Origin: an uncultured Eubacteriales bacterium
Lineage (GTDB): Bacteria; Bacillota; Clostridia; Oscillospirales; CAG-382
Reading direction: 5' to 3'
Assembly: GCA_900554405.1 (NCBI GenBank)
Contig: USHI01000053.1
Span: 1-8,247 of the forward strand
Length of the DNA stretch: 8,247 nt
The notes beneath the pieces are model-generated. The model was not told the DNA's origin. It saw only the letters and a list, made by a program, of their open reading frames with translations, and made no database searches. How positions within the stretch are numbered: position 1 is the stretch's first letter; every line of letters starts with the position of its first letter. Made by a program: the position numbers and the translations under genes. Below, piece after piece: positions 1 to 5,792 of the stretch.

Positions 1-321
1 AAGCCGGTATTTGCCGTTTATTACTGCCTGTTCGCAATGGCATCCGCGGGGATGGACGGCGGTATGCTGAACCTTTCCTTCCGCGCCATACCGGATGAAT
101 GCCGAACGGATGCGATCGCGTGGCAATCGGCATTCGGCGGGCTTTCCGGATTTTTATCATCGCTTGCCATGTCGAAGCTTGTCGCTTATATCGAATCAAA
201 CGGCAATATGCTGTTCGGAATAAGCGTATATCCGCAGCAGGTGCTGAACGTGATAAGCTGCATGATATTCGCGGTGCTTACCGTTTACTCCATCCGGCTC
301 GGCAAAAAGACAGGCGCCTGA
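1..321 (+). CDS. MFS transporter, C-terminal part (5' end outside window)
   Basis: The reading frame is open from base 1 to a TGA at 319-321, giving the last 106 residues of a larger protein; the ATG at 37 is internal. Hydrophobic stretches at both ends and in the middle look like the final transmembrane helices of a major facilitator transporter. The stretch around 'RTDAIAWQSAFGGLSGFLSSL', followed by 'SNGNMLFGISVYPQQ' and a last helix ending in RLGKK, matches the C-terminal layout of Clostridia MFS permeases as I know them. It would move a small solute across the cytoplasmic membrane; the substrate cannot be told from this fragment. It converges on the solute-binding protein gene and shares its terminator. 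Family call is recognition by eye; full-length context is missing. Confidence 0.8.
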   Translation, partial: KPVFAVYYCLFAMASAGMDGGMLNLSFRAIPDECRTDAIAWQSAFGGLSGFLSSLAMSKLVAYIESNGNMLFGISVYPQQVLNVISCMIFAVLTVYSIRLGKKTGA

Positions 322-333
322 AACCGCAAAACA

Positions 334-364
334 AAAACCGCACCGTTCATCGCGGTGCGGTTTT
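334..364. terminator. Bidirectional intrinsic terminator between convergent genes
   Basis: A 12-bp perfect stem (AAAACCGCACCG at 334-345 pairing with CGGTGCGGTTTT at 353-364) encloses a 7-base loop. On the + strand it begins 12 bases after the MFS stop codon and is followed by TTTT-G-TTATT. On the - strand it lies 16 bases after the stop of the solute-binding protein gene and runs into a T-rich tail, so it can end transcription from both sides. Confidence 0.9.
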
Positions 365-380
365 GTTATTACGTATTACG

Positions 381-1859
381 TTACTTGGTTTTTGCGTTTT
401 CGATAGCCTGTTCGAGCGCCGTGCGTGCGGCATTTGCATCGGCTTCGAATCGGGAAACGACATTTGTATCGAGCGACATGAAATCGTAAAGCAGTCCGCC
501 CCAGTTGTACATCGAGCCGACATCGAACGTACGGGAAGCAAAGATGATATCGAGCATTTCGCCGGATTCCTCGTCCCTTGCATCACGGTATTTGAGCTGG
601 ACATCCATATAAGCGGGGGTAACGAGCTTCTTCGACTCGCGCGAGAGCGCACTTGCAAGCAAGCCTATATCGTCAAGCTCGCTTTCCGAAAAGCCTGCGG
701 GAATGCACATTACATCCGAATTCGCCTGAGAAACGGTGTGATAATATCTGTCCTGCGCGGGATCAAACTTCGGAATGGGAAGTATGCCCATATCATCCTT
801 CATTTTGCGGAAGGAGGTATTGAGTATAAGTCCGCACATATAAAACAGCTCGCGCCCTTCGATAAATGCCTTGTGAACCGTATCGCGCCATACTTCATCG
901 CCATATTTTTCAAGATAGGGCGAAACGTCGGCGGTGATGACGGTGTTCTTGTCATTATAGAAATCGAGCACCTTCATAAGCACGTTCGTTGTGGCTTCCA
1001 TGTTATCGAGCACCGAAAGATAGGGAACATCGTCCTTGTCCTTATCGGCAATGTTCCTGCCGGCGGAAACATAGGAAACATAAATGTTGAATCTTTCCGT
1101 ACCGAACGCCCACTGGTCCTTTTCGTCCATGACACCGTCGCTGTTCAGATCGCGGCTGATGCCGTCGCGGCGGCAGATTTCGGCAAAGGTATCGAAATTC
1201 CACTTATCATCGCGTACGAGCTGATAAAAATCGTCCTGTATGCCGAGCTTTTCCTTAAGAGTCTTGTTGAACAGCATGACCCATGTGCCCTGGTTATCGT
1301 AAAGGTTTATATCGCCCATCACGAAATAAAGCTTGTTGCAGAGCGAAAGATCCTTTACCGAGTTCTGATCCCACCAGGGTGCGGAAAGGTCGATGGTGGA
1401 AACGGTTTTAAGATCGGTAAGCTGGCCGTCCAGAGCAAGGCTTGCCGCATCGGCGGTGACAGGAAATACAAGCTCATAATCCGGTTTGCCGCTTGCAACG
1501 CTGTTGCGGACGGTATCCATGATACCCGATGCCTGAAGATCGCCGGTTATTTTGCAGTTATAATCGGACTGTATCTTCTCGACAACGGCTTTTTTGGCTT
1601 CGTCGATAGACGTGGGGTTTTCGTCGGAATAAATGACTTCACCGGTAAACCCGAGCACGGTGCTGGAGCCGGCGCTGAAATCATGGCAAAGAACGCGGAA
1701 TTCCCGACCGCCAAAGTCCTTTACGGGAACCTCGGGATCGCTGTCCGTGCTTGCCGTGGATGAGTTCAAGTCGATGCTGAGATCCTCTTCCCCGCCGCAG
1801 GCGAACATGAGCGGCATGAGCATGATCAGCAGGATAAGTAATGCGATTGTGCGTCTCAT
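381..1859 (-). CDS. Extracellular solute-binding lipoprotein (ABC sugar-binding type)
   Basis: A 492-residue exported protein. Residues 1-20 form a signal peptide (RR then a leucine/isoleucine/methionine-rich core), with a lipobox-like LMFAC placing the lipidated Cys at 21. An acidic, Ser/Thr-rich linker (24-45) precedes the folded part. The pattern 'APWWDQNSVKDL...GKLYF-like...VMLFNKTLKEKLGI' at 160-206 and the WNFDTFAEI stretch (220-228) are typical of family-1 carbohydrate-binding proteins of ABC importers. Residues 237-248 (DLNSDGVMDEKD) match an EF-hand/dockerin-like calcium loop, which is common in this family. The start at 1859 has GGAAGG (1868-1873 on the complement) 8 bases upstream. 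It has its own promoter and terminator and no permease or ATPase gene beside it, so it may be an orphan component working with a distant importer, or a sensor. The ligand is unknown. Confidence 0.88.
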   Translation of the reverse strand: MRRTIALLILLIMLMPLMFACGGEEDLSIDLNSSTASTDSDPEVPVKDFGGREFRVLCHDFSAGSSTVLGFTGEVIYSDENPTSIDEAKKAVVEKIQSDYNCKITGDLQASGIMDTVRNSVASGKPDYELVFPVTADAASLALDGQLTDLKTVSTIDLSAPWWDQNSVKDLSLCNKLYFVMGDINLYDNQGTWVMLFNKTLKEKLGIQDDFYQLVRDDKWNFDTFAEICRRDGISRDLNSDGVMDEKDQWAFGTERFNIYVSYVSAGRNIADKDKDDVPYLSVLDNMEATTNVLMKVLDFYNDKNTVITADVSPYLEKYGDEVWRDTVHKAFIEGRELFYMCGLILNTSFRKMKDDMGILPIPKFDPAQDRYYHTVSQANSDVMCIPAGFSESELDDIGLLASALSRESKKLVTPAYMDVQLKYRDARDEESGEMLDIIFASRTFDVGSMYNWGGLLYDFMSLDTNVVSRFEADANAARTALEQAIENAKTK

Positions 1860-1893
1860 TTCAAGATCCTTCCGTTTGTATGTTATTTTTTAT

Positions 1894-1922
1894 ATTGTAT
1901 TCCTTGCGCGCTTTATTGTAAA
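1894..1922 (-). promoter_or_regulatory. Sigma-A-type promoter of the solute-binding protein gene
   Basis: Read on the - strand, TTTACA (1917-1922, 5 of 6 matching TTGACA) and TACAAT (1894-1899, 5 of 6 matching TATAAT) are separated by exactly 17 bases. The expected start of transcription is near 1887, leaving a leader of about 28 bases with the ribosome site in it. This leaves no room for a riboswitch and indicates that the lipoprotein gene can be transcribed alone rather than only from upstream. Confidence 0.7.
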
Positions 1923-1955
1923 TTGCAATACTTATCACGGCGGATTGCGGTAATT

Positions 1956-2004
1956 GTGCGGCTCCGAAGCGCAAACCGGCATTGCAAATATTTCGGAGCC
2001 GCAC
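1956..2004. repeat. 13-bp perfect inverted repeat between the two surface-protein genes
   Basis: GTGCGGCTCCGAA (1956-1968) and its exact reverse complement (1992-2004) flank 23 bases, which contain a small nested GCAA/TTGC pairing (1971-1974 with 1982-1985). On the - strand the structure starts 7 bases after the TAA of the discoidin-like protein gene, the usual position of a terminator. The tail that follows (AATTACCGCA) has no run of T, so it is not a classical intrinsic terminator. It ends 33 bases upstream of the -35 box of the next gene. It may be a weak or factor-dependent terminator, an RNA-stabilising hairpin, or an operator. Confidence 0.75.
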
Positions 2005-2011
2005 CCGGGAT

Positions 2012-2761
2012 TTACCCGCGCGCGCGGAAAATGCGCTTCTTCATGCCGCAAAGCAGCAGGCTTATCGCCGCGAGCGCCGCGGCTGCGGGTAAAAGTGCGC
2101 TTATATTCCGATCGCCCGTCTGCGGCGTATCCCCCGTGCCGCCCTGCGCGGCTGAAGCGACGGATATTTCGTCGATAAACGTCCACGCCGCAATATGCTC
2201 CGCACCGGAAGCATCCGCATAGCTGCCCAGTCCGTGCACCGTCACGCGGACATAGCGCCCCTCCGCACCGTCCGCGGCAAGGGTGGAAACATAGCTCTGC
2301 CCGGGCTTTTCATTTGCCGAGCGTTCCGTAACGAGCGAGCCGATATCGGTGTATTCCCCGTTTTCGGTCTCCGAAACGGCAAAATCTATCTGCTTCGGCG
2401 CAAAGATACCGACTTCCGGCTCGTTCAGGTATCCTGCCGAAAAGGAGGTTATATCGTTATAGCTCTTTCCGAGATCGAGTATAATGACATATTCGGCACT
2501 GCCGTCCTCTGCGCCGTGGTGAAAGCCGACATACCTGCCGGATGAATAATACCTGCCGGTTTCGGTATTTTTCGCGCCGAACGCTCCGTCCGTAAGGAGC
2601 TTTCCGTCATCCGGATATGCCTCCGATGCGGGCGTGACCAGACGGTATTGCCTGCCGACCGATATCGGCGCCGTATCGCCTCCGCGTGCAAGCGCGTTCC
2701 CGCCGCGGAGCATTGCCGCGGCAAGCGCGGTAAGCAGCAGCAGTCTTATGAGTTTTTTCAT
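2012..2761 (-). CDS. Cell-wall-sorted surface protein with discoidin-like (F5/8 type C) domain
   Basis: A 249-residue exported protein. Residues 1-25 are a signal peptide (MKKLIR, hydrophobic core, NALA cleavage region). Residues about 35-202 resemble an F5/8 type C/discoidin beta-sandwich: 'KLLTDGAFG' (54-62), 'YVGFHHG' (77-83), 'YVIILDLGKSYNDI' (91-104), 'GIFAPKQIDFAVSETENGEYTDIG' split across 118-141, and 'GRYVRVTVHG' (168-177). Such domains bind sugars or surfaces. The C terminus has a sortase signal: TPQTGD (212-217), a hydrophobic helix (219-239) and a basic tail KKRIFRAR. The first motif residue is Thr instead of Leu, a PxTGD variant seen in Clostridia. No catalytic domain is present, so it is probably a small wall-anchored binding protein. 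The start is supported by AAAGGAG (2770-2776, complement) 8 bases upstream. The call is a family-level judgement; the ligand is unknown. Confidence 0.78.
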   Translation of the reverse strand: MKKLIRLLLLTALAAAMLRGGNALARGGDTAPISVGRQYRLVTPASEAYPDDGKLLTDGAFGAKNTETGRYYSSGRYVGFHHGAEDGSAEYVIILDLGKSYNDITSFSAGYLNEPEVGIFAPKQIDFAVSETENGEYTDIGSLVTERSANEKPGQSYVSTLAADGAEGRYVRVTVHGLGSYADASGAEHIAAWTFIDEISVASAAQGGTGDTPQTGDRNISALLPAAAALAAISLLLCGMKKRIFRARG

Positions 2762-2831
2762 ACATATATCTCCTTTTTATTCCGTTATGTGATTATTATC
2801 GCCCTTTTTCCGCCCGAAAATGCGTGAACGT

Positions 2832-2861
2832 GTAATTTCGCCGCCGGCAGAAGCATAGTTA
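2832..2861 (+). promoter_or_regulatory. Possible sigma-E-like promoter of sigK
   Basis: GTAATTT (2832-2838) and CATAGTTA (2854-2861) are separated by 15 bases. They partly resemble the sigma-E -35 (KMATATT-like) and -10 (CATACAMT-like) elements. In B. subtilis sigK is transcribed by sigma-E with SpoIIID, which is why I looked for it. The -10 match is imperfect after CATA, and no clear SpoIIID site was seen, so this is only a candidate. Confidence 0.3.
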
Positions 2862-2878
2862 TTTCCGGAGGTGATTTT

Positions 2879-3565
2879 ATGCTTTCGTTTTTGCTCGGGC
2901 TGATATCAAAATGCTATTGCCTGATACTCCGTACCTCCGACACACATTCCTTCCCGCCGCCGCTGCCGAAGGAGGAGGAGCGTGAGCTTTTCCGGAAAAG
3001 CCGCGCGGGCGACGCCGCGGCACGGAACCGGCTGATCGAGCACAATCTGCGGCTCGTGGCGCATATCGTAAAAAAATACTATACCTCCTCGCGCGATCAG
3101 GACGATCTGATCTCCGTAGGGACCATCGGGCTGATAAAGGCTATCGACAGCTTCGATGCCGAAAACGGCGCCAGATTTGCGACATATGCCGGCAAATGCC
3201 TGCAAAACGAGATACTTATGTACTTCCGTGCGCAAAAGAAGCACGCGGGCGTTATGTCCGTGAACGACAGCGTGGATATCGATAAGGACGGTAACCCGCT
3301 GACCTACCTTGAAATAATCGCCGCGCCGGACGACATCGTGGATACCATCGACCGCAAGCTGCGGCTGGAAAAGATCGAACGCGCGATAAAGACGGTGCTG
3401 ACCGAGCGTGAGCGCAGGATAATGGTACTGCGTTACGGGCTGAGCAAAAGCGGAAAAAGCTATGCTCAGCGCGATGTCGCAAAAATGCTGAACATATCCC
3501 GCTCTTACGTTTCCCGGCTCGAAAAAAGCGCGATCGAAAAGATAAGAAGCTATTCGCGCGTATAA
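2879..3565 (+). CDS. sigK: Sporulation sigma factor SigK (with pro-sequence)
   Basis: A 228-residue sigma-70 family factor directing RNA polymerase in the mother cell late in sporulation. The signature 'RLIEHNLRLVAHIVKKYY' (51-68), 'DDLISVGTIGLIKAIDSF' (75-92) and 'FATYAGKCLQNEILMYFR' (100-117) is region 2. The C-terminal helix-turn-helix 'YAQRDVAKMLNISRSYVSRL' (195-214) is region 4, and there is no clear region 3. These match B. subtilis SigK closely. Residues 1 to about 20 form a hydrophobic leader before 'SFPPPLPKEEE', aligning with the pro-sequence removed by the SpoIVFB protease in bacilli, so it is probably made as inactive pro-SigK. The basic C-terminal tail of the Bacillus protein is missing. 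The gene is continuous, with no skin-type element splitting it. GGAGGTGA (2867-2874) sets the start. Confidence 0.93.
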   Translation: MLSFLLGLISKCYCLILRTSDTHSFPPPLPKEEERELFRKSRAGDAAARNRLIEHNLRLVAHIVKKYYTSSRDQDDLISVGTIGLIKAIDSFDAENGARFATYAGKCLQNEILMYFRAQKKHAGVMSVNDSVDIDKDGNPLTYLEIIAAPDDIVDTIDRKLRLEKIERAIKTVLTERERRIMVLRYGLSKSGKSYAQRDVAKMLNISRSYVSRLEKSAIEKIRSYSRV

Positions 3566-3569
3566 ACGC

Positions 3570-3598
3570 TTGCTTTTTTCCCGCTTCGGATATATAAT
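3570..3598 (+). promoter_or_regulatory. Promoter of the rRNA methyltransferase gene
   Basis: TTGCTT (3570-3575) lies 17 bases from a perfect TATAAT (3593-3598). It starts four bases after the sigK stop codon, with predicted transcription start near 3605 and a leader of about 34 bases. It lets the housekeeping methyltransferase be transcribed independently of the sporulation gene before it. A very weak 4-bp hairpin (GCGT 3558-3561 with ACGC 3666-equivalent position 3566-3569) followed by TTGCTTTTTT may help end sigK transcripts. Confidence 0.6.
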
Positions 3599-3638
3599 CA
3601 GCCTTGCGGAGAGATCCGGAAAGCGAGGTCGTACAAAC

Positions 3639-4835
3639 ATGAAGCAGGAACGCCCCTACCCGAAGGCGATAATAACAAAAAAGGGCGAAGCATCCGTGAA
3701 AAACGGGCACCCCTGGATATACGAAGGCGAAGTGATAAGCGCCGATGAACACGAAAACGGCTGTATTGTCGATGCGTTCGGTGAAAAGGGCAACTGGCTC
3801 GGCGCGGGGTTTATCAGCGATAACAGCCGCATAAGGGTGCGCCTGCTTTCCGACAATCCGAACGACAAATTCGACGGCGCCTTTTTCGCAAGGCGCGTGG
3901 GTTATGCCGTGAGCTACCGCAAAACGGTGATGCGTTTTGATTTTGAATGCTGCCGGCTGATATTCGGCGAAGCGGACGGATTGCCCGGAGTAACGGTGGA
4001 CCGTTACGGCGATCTGCTTGTCGCCGAAATACTTTCGGTCGGCGCAGAAAGAGTGAAGGAACACATATATTCCGCACTTTTATCACTTATACCCGGCATA
4101 CGCGGGATATACGAACGAAACGAATCCCCGCTGCGCGTTCTTGAAGGCATACCGCAATACAAGGGCTGGTACGGCTCCGCCGCACACCCGGTGGCAGGTA
4201 TAACCGAAAACGGGATTCTTTACGATGTGGACGTTGAAAACGGGCAAAAAACCGGATTTTTCCTCGACCAGAAATACAATCGGCTTGCCGTCGCACGGAT
4301 ATGCGGCGGGATGACGGTACTCGACTGCTTCACGCACACCGGTTCTTTTGCATTGAACGCGCTCAAAGGCGGTGCAAAGAGCGTGACGGCGGTGGATGTT
4401 TCGGAATTTGCCTGCGAGGCGGTAAAGAAAAACGCCGAAAGAAACGGGCTTTCCGACCGTCTCGACGTAAAATGCGCCGACGTTTTCGAGCTGCTGCCCG
4501 AGCTGTGCGAGCAGCACGCGAAATACGATATGATAATACTCGACCCGCCCGCCTTTACAAAATCGCGCAGGACGGTGTCCGGCGCCGAGCGCGGTTACCG
4601 CGAAATAAACTACCGTGCCATGAAGCTGCTTCCGCGCGGAGGATATCTCGCGACCTGCTCCTGTTCGCACTTTATGAGCGACGAATTGTTTATCAAAACG
4701 GTCATGCTCGCCGCGAAGGATGCGGGTTTCCGCCTGAAGCTGATCGAATTCCGCCACGCCGCGCCCGATCACCCCATACTTTTGGGTGTGCCCGAAACGA
4801 ATTATCTTAAATTCTGTCTTTTCCAGACGGTATGA
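3639..4835 (+). CDS. rlmI: 23S rRNA (cytosine-5) methyltransferase, RlmI family
   Basis: A 398-residue class I SAM-dependent methyltransferase of the RlmI/YwbD type, very near the length of E. coli RlmI, which makes m5C in 23S rRNA. An N-terminal PUA RNA-binding domain (about 9-75, with HPWIYEGEV at 24-32) is followed by the linker 'EADGLPGVTVDRYGD' (111-125) and 'GQKTGFFLDQ' (202-211). The Rossmann methylase core has the SAM motif 'VLDCFTHTGSF' (227-237), acidic 'AVDVS' (251-255), the 'LDPPAF' motif (301-306) and 'ATCSCS' (338-343), which carries the likely nucleophilic cysteine. The ATG at 3639 is preferred over an upstream TTG at 3570: the promoter sits between them and GAGG (3625-3628) lies 10 bases before the ATG. 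The exact modified base is inferred from the family; orthology to RlmI rather than a paralogue is likely but unproven. Confidence 0.87.
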   Translation: MKQERPYPKAIITKKGEASVKNGHPWIYEGEVISADEHENGCIVDAFGEKGNWLGAGFISDNSRIRVRLLSDNPNDKFDGAFFARRVGYAVSYRKTVMRFDFECCRLIFGEADGLPGVTVDRYGDLLVAEILSVGAERVKEHIYSALLSLIPGIRGIYERNESPLRVLEGIPQYKGWYGSAAHPVAGITENGILYDVDVENGQKTGFFLDQKYNRLAVARICGGMTVLDCFTHTGSFALNALKGGAKSVTAVDVSEFACEAVKKNAERNGLSDRLDVKCADVFELLPELCEQHAKYDMIILDPPAFTKSRRTVSGAERGYREINYRAMKLLPRGGYLATCSCSHFMSDELFIKTVMLAAKDAGFRLKLIEFRHAAPDHPILLGVPETNYLKFCLFQTV

Positions 4836-4840
4836 CAGTC

Positions 4841-4880
4841 AGCCGAAGCGGGCGAAGGTTTCACCCGTTTCGGCTTTTTT
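4841..4880 (+). terminator. Intrinsic terminator after the rRNA methyltransferase gene
   Basis: AGCCGAAGCGGG (4841-4852) pairs with CCCGTTTCGGCT (4864-4875) in a 12-bp stem with one G-U pair. It is followed by six T (4875-4880), and GAA/TTC in the loop may extend the pairing. It begins 5 bases after the stop codon. On the opposite strand there is no T tail, so it serves only the + strand gene. Confidence 0.9.
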
Positions 4881-4883
4881 CTG

Positions 4884-4912
4884 TTGATTTCCGTGCTGGA
4901 TAAGAGTATAAT
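4884..4912 (+). promoter_or_regulatory. Sigma-A-like promoter pointing antisense into pdaA
   Basis: TTGATT (4884-4889) and a perfect TATAAT (4907-4912) are exactly 17 bases apart, immediately after the T run of the preceding terminator. Transcription would start near 4919 and enter the 3' end of pdaA in antisense. The only reading frame it meets first (ATG at 4916) is about 26 codons and has no ribosome site, so no protein product is evident. AT-richness alone could create the -10 by chance. Confidence 0.5.
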
Positions 4913-4925
4913 ATAATGAATCGGT

Positions 4926-5705
4926 TCAACGCCGGTTGCATTCCGCGAGCTCATCGAGCGTACCGAAGGTATACCCCTCGTTTTCGAGCGTTGTGAGCAC
5001 CTCATCGAGAATCAGCGCATTTGTGCGGGACATAGGGTGCATCAGCATGACCATGCCGTCATGCACGCCGGAAAGCACCTTCTGCACAGAGGCTGCCGGG
5101 TCCGGCTGACGTTTCATATCCCAATCCGGGTAGGCAAATGTCCAGAACACCGGGGTATAACCGAGCTCTTTGCAGAATTCGAGCGTTTTTATACTGAACG
5201 AACCCTCCGGCGGGCGGAAATACTTTGTCATTTCATGCCCTGTCCTTTCGCGGTAAAGCTCCTCCAGCCCTGTCAGCTCGGCTTTGAAACGTTCTATATC
5301 GGTTATTCTCGACATATCGCCGTGGCTGCTTGTATGGTTGCATACTGTATGCCCCTCCTCCGCCATCCGCATGACAAGCTCCGGGCTGTTTTTGATTATC
5401 CCGGGCAGAATAAAGAACGCCGCCGTCGCATTATGCTTTTTGAGCGTATTAAGAATGCTTTCCACGTTTTCGTTTCCGTAACCGGCATCAAAGGTAAGAT
5501 ATATCTTCTTTTCGTCCTCCGCGCCGAGATAGAGCGCACCGTATTCATCCGGCATTCCGCTGCCGTCCAGCACCGTAGGGCGGGAATGGTCCTTTGTCGG
5601 GCGGTAATACCACATTATTTTTTCGGTACTCCCGTATGCCGCCGCAGGTACGCCGCCGCAGAAAACGGCAAGCAGCGCGCACAGCACTTTGCTTAATATC
5701 TTCAT
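4926..5705 (-). CDS. pdaA: PdaA-type muramic delta-lactam polysaccharide deacetylase
   Basis: A 259-residue exported carbohydrate esterase family 4 (NodB) enzyme. In B. subtilis PdaA removes the N-acetyl group from muramic acid so that muramic-delta-lactam forms in spore-cortex peptidoglycan, a mark read by germination hydrolases. Residues 1-23 are a signal peptide (MKILSKVLCALLA...AAAYG). NodB motifs: TFDAGY (71-76, catalytic Asp73), HTSSH (124-128, metal ligands), RPPEGSF (164-170), 'FAYPDWD' (190-196) and MLMHPMSRTN (220-229, His223). The 'YGALYLG...KKIYLTFD' lead-in (55-73) and 'GYTPVFWTFAYPDWD' are specific to PdaA rather than generic deacetylases. The second Asp of the usual TFDDG is Ala here (Asn in B. 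subtilis). AAAGGAG (5714-5720, complement) 8 bases upstream fixes the start at 5705; the frame stays open to 6464, but that is antisense to the next gene. Context with sigK supports a sporulation role. Confidence 0.9.
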   Translation of the reverse strand: MKILSKVLCALLAVFCGGVPAAAYGSTEKIMWYYRPTKDHSRPTVLDGSGMPDEYGALYLGAEDEKKIYLTFDAGYGNENVESILNTLKKHNATAAFFILPGIIKNSPELVMRMAEEGHTVCNHTSSHGDMSRITDIERFKAELTGLEELYRERTGHEMTKYFRPPEGSFSIKTLEFCKELGYTPVFWTFAYPDWDMKRQPDPAASVQKVLSGVHDGMVMLMHPMSRTNALILDEVLTTLENEGYTFGTLDELAECNRR

Positions 5706-5792
5706 TTTTTCAACTCCTTTCACGGTTATATTTTTTGAAGAAGCAAAAACTATATCCGCGCCAAAATTTTGTTTTTCGGAGGTAATCTCATA
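5706..5792. promoter_or_regulatory. Divergent intergenic region, pdaA / NlpC-P60 gene
   Basis: These 87 bases must hold start signals for both divergent genes, since no other upstream space exists. Both ribosome sites are clear: AAAGGAG (5714-5720, complement) for pdaA and GGAGGTAA (5778-5785) for the peptidase. The middle is AT-rich, but no -35/-10 pair with good spacing for sigma-A, and no convincing sigma-E, -F, -G or -K site, could be picked out by eye. The promoters are therefore unassigned. Confidence 0.5.

Noticed and set aside
99..1763. A 554-codon open frame on the + strand across the solute-binding protein gene
   Set aside because: It is exactly antisense to a well-recognised lipoprotein gene with signal peptide, promoter and ribosome site. 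Its translation is rich in Arg, His, Ile and Cys without family features, as expected from codon bias of the true gene.
2779..2878. Promoter for the discoidin-like surface protein on the - strand
   Set aside because: GATAAT is present near 2800 on the complement, but no acceptable -35 box stands 16-18 bases away, so no site is called.
3570..3638. Upstream TTG start for the rRNA methyltransferase
   Set aside because: The promoter -10 box and likely transcription start lie downstream of the TTG, and family homology begins after the ATG at 3639.
4301..4810. A 169-codon + strand frame inside the methyltransferase gene
   Set aside because: Highly basic Arg/Ala-rich translation typical of a shifted frame over a GC-rich gene; the true frame has all the methylase motifs.
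4916..4996. Short + strand frame beginning at the ATG after the antisense promoter
   Set aside because: About 26 codons, no ribosome site, and fully antisense to the end of pdaA.
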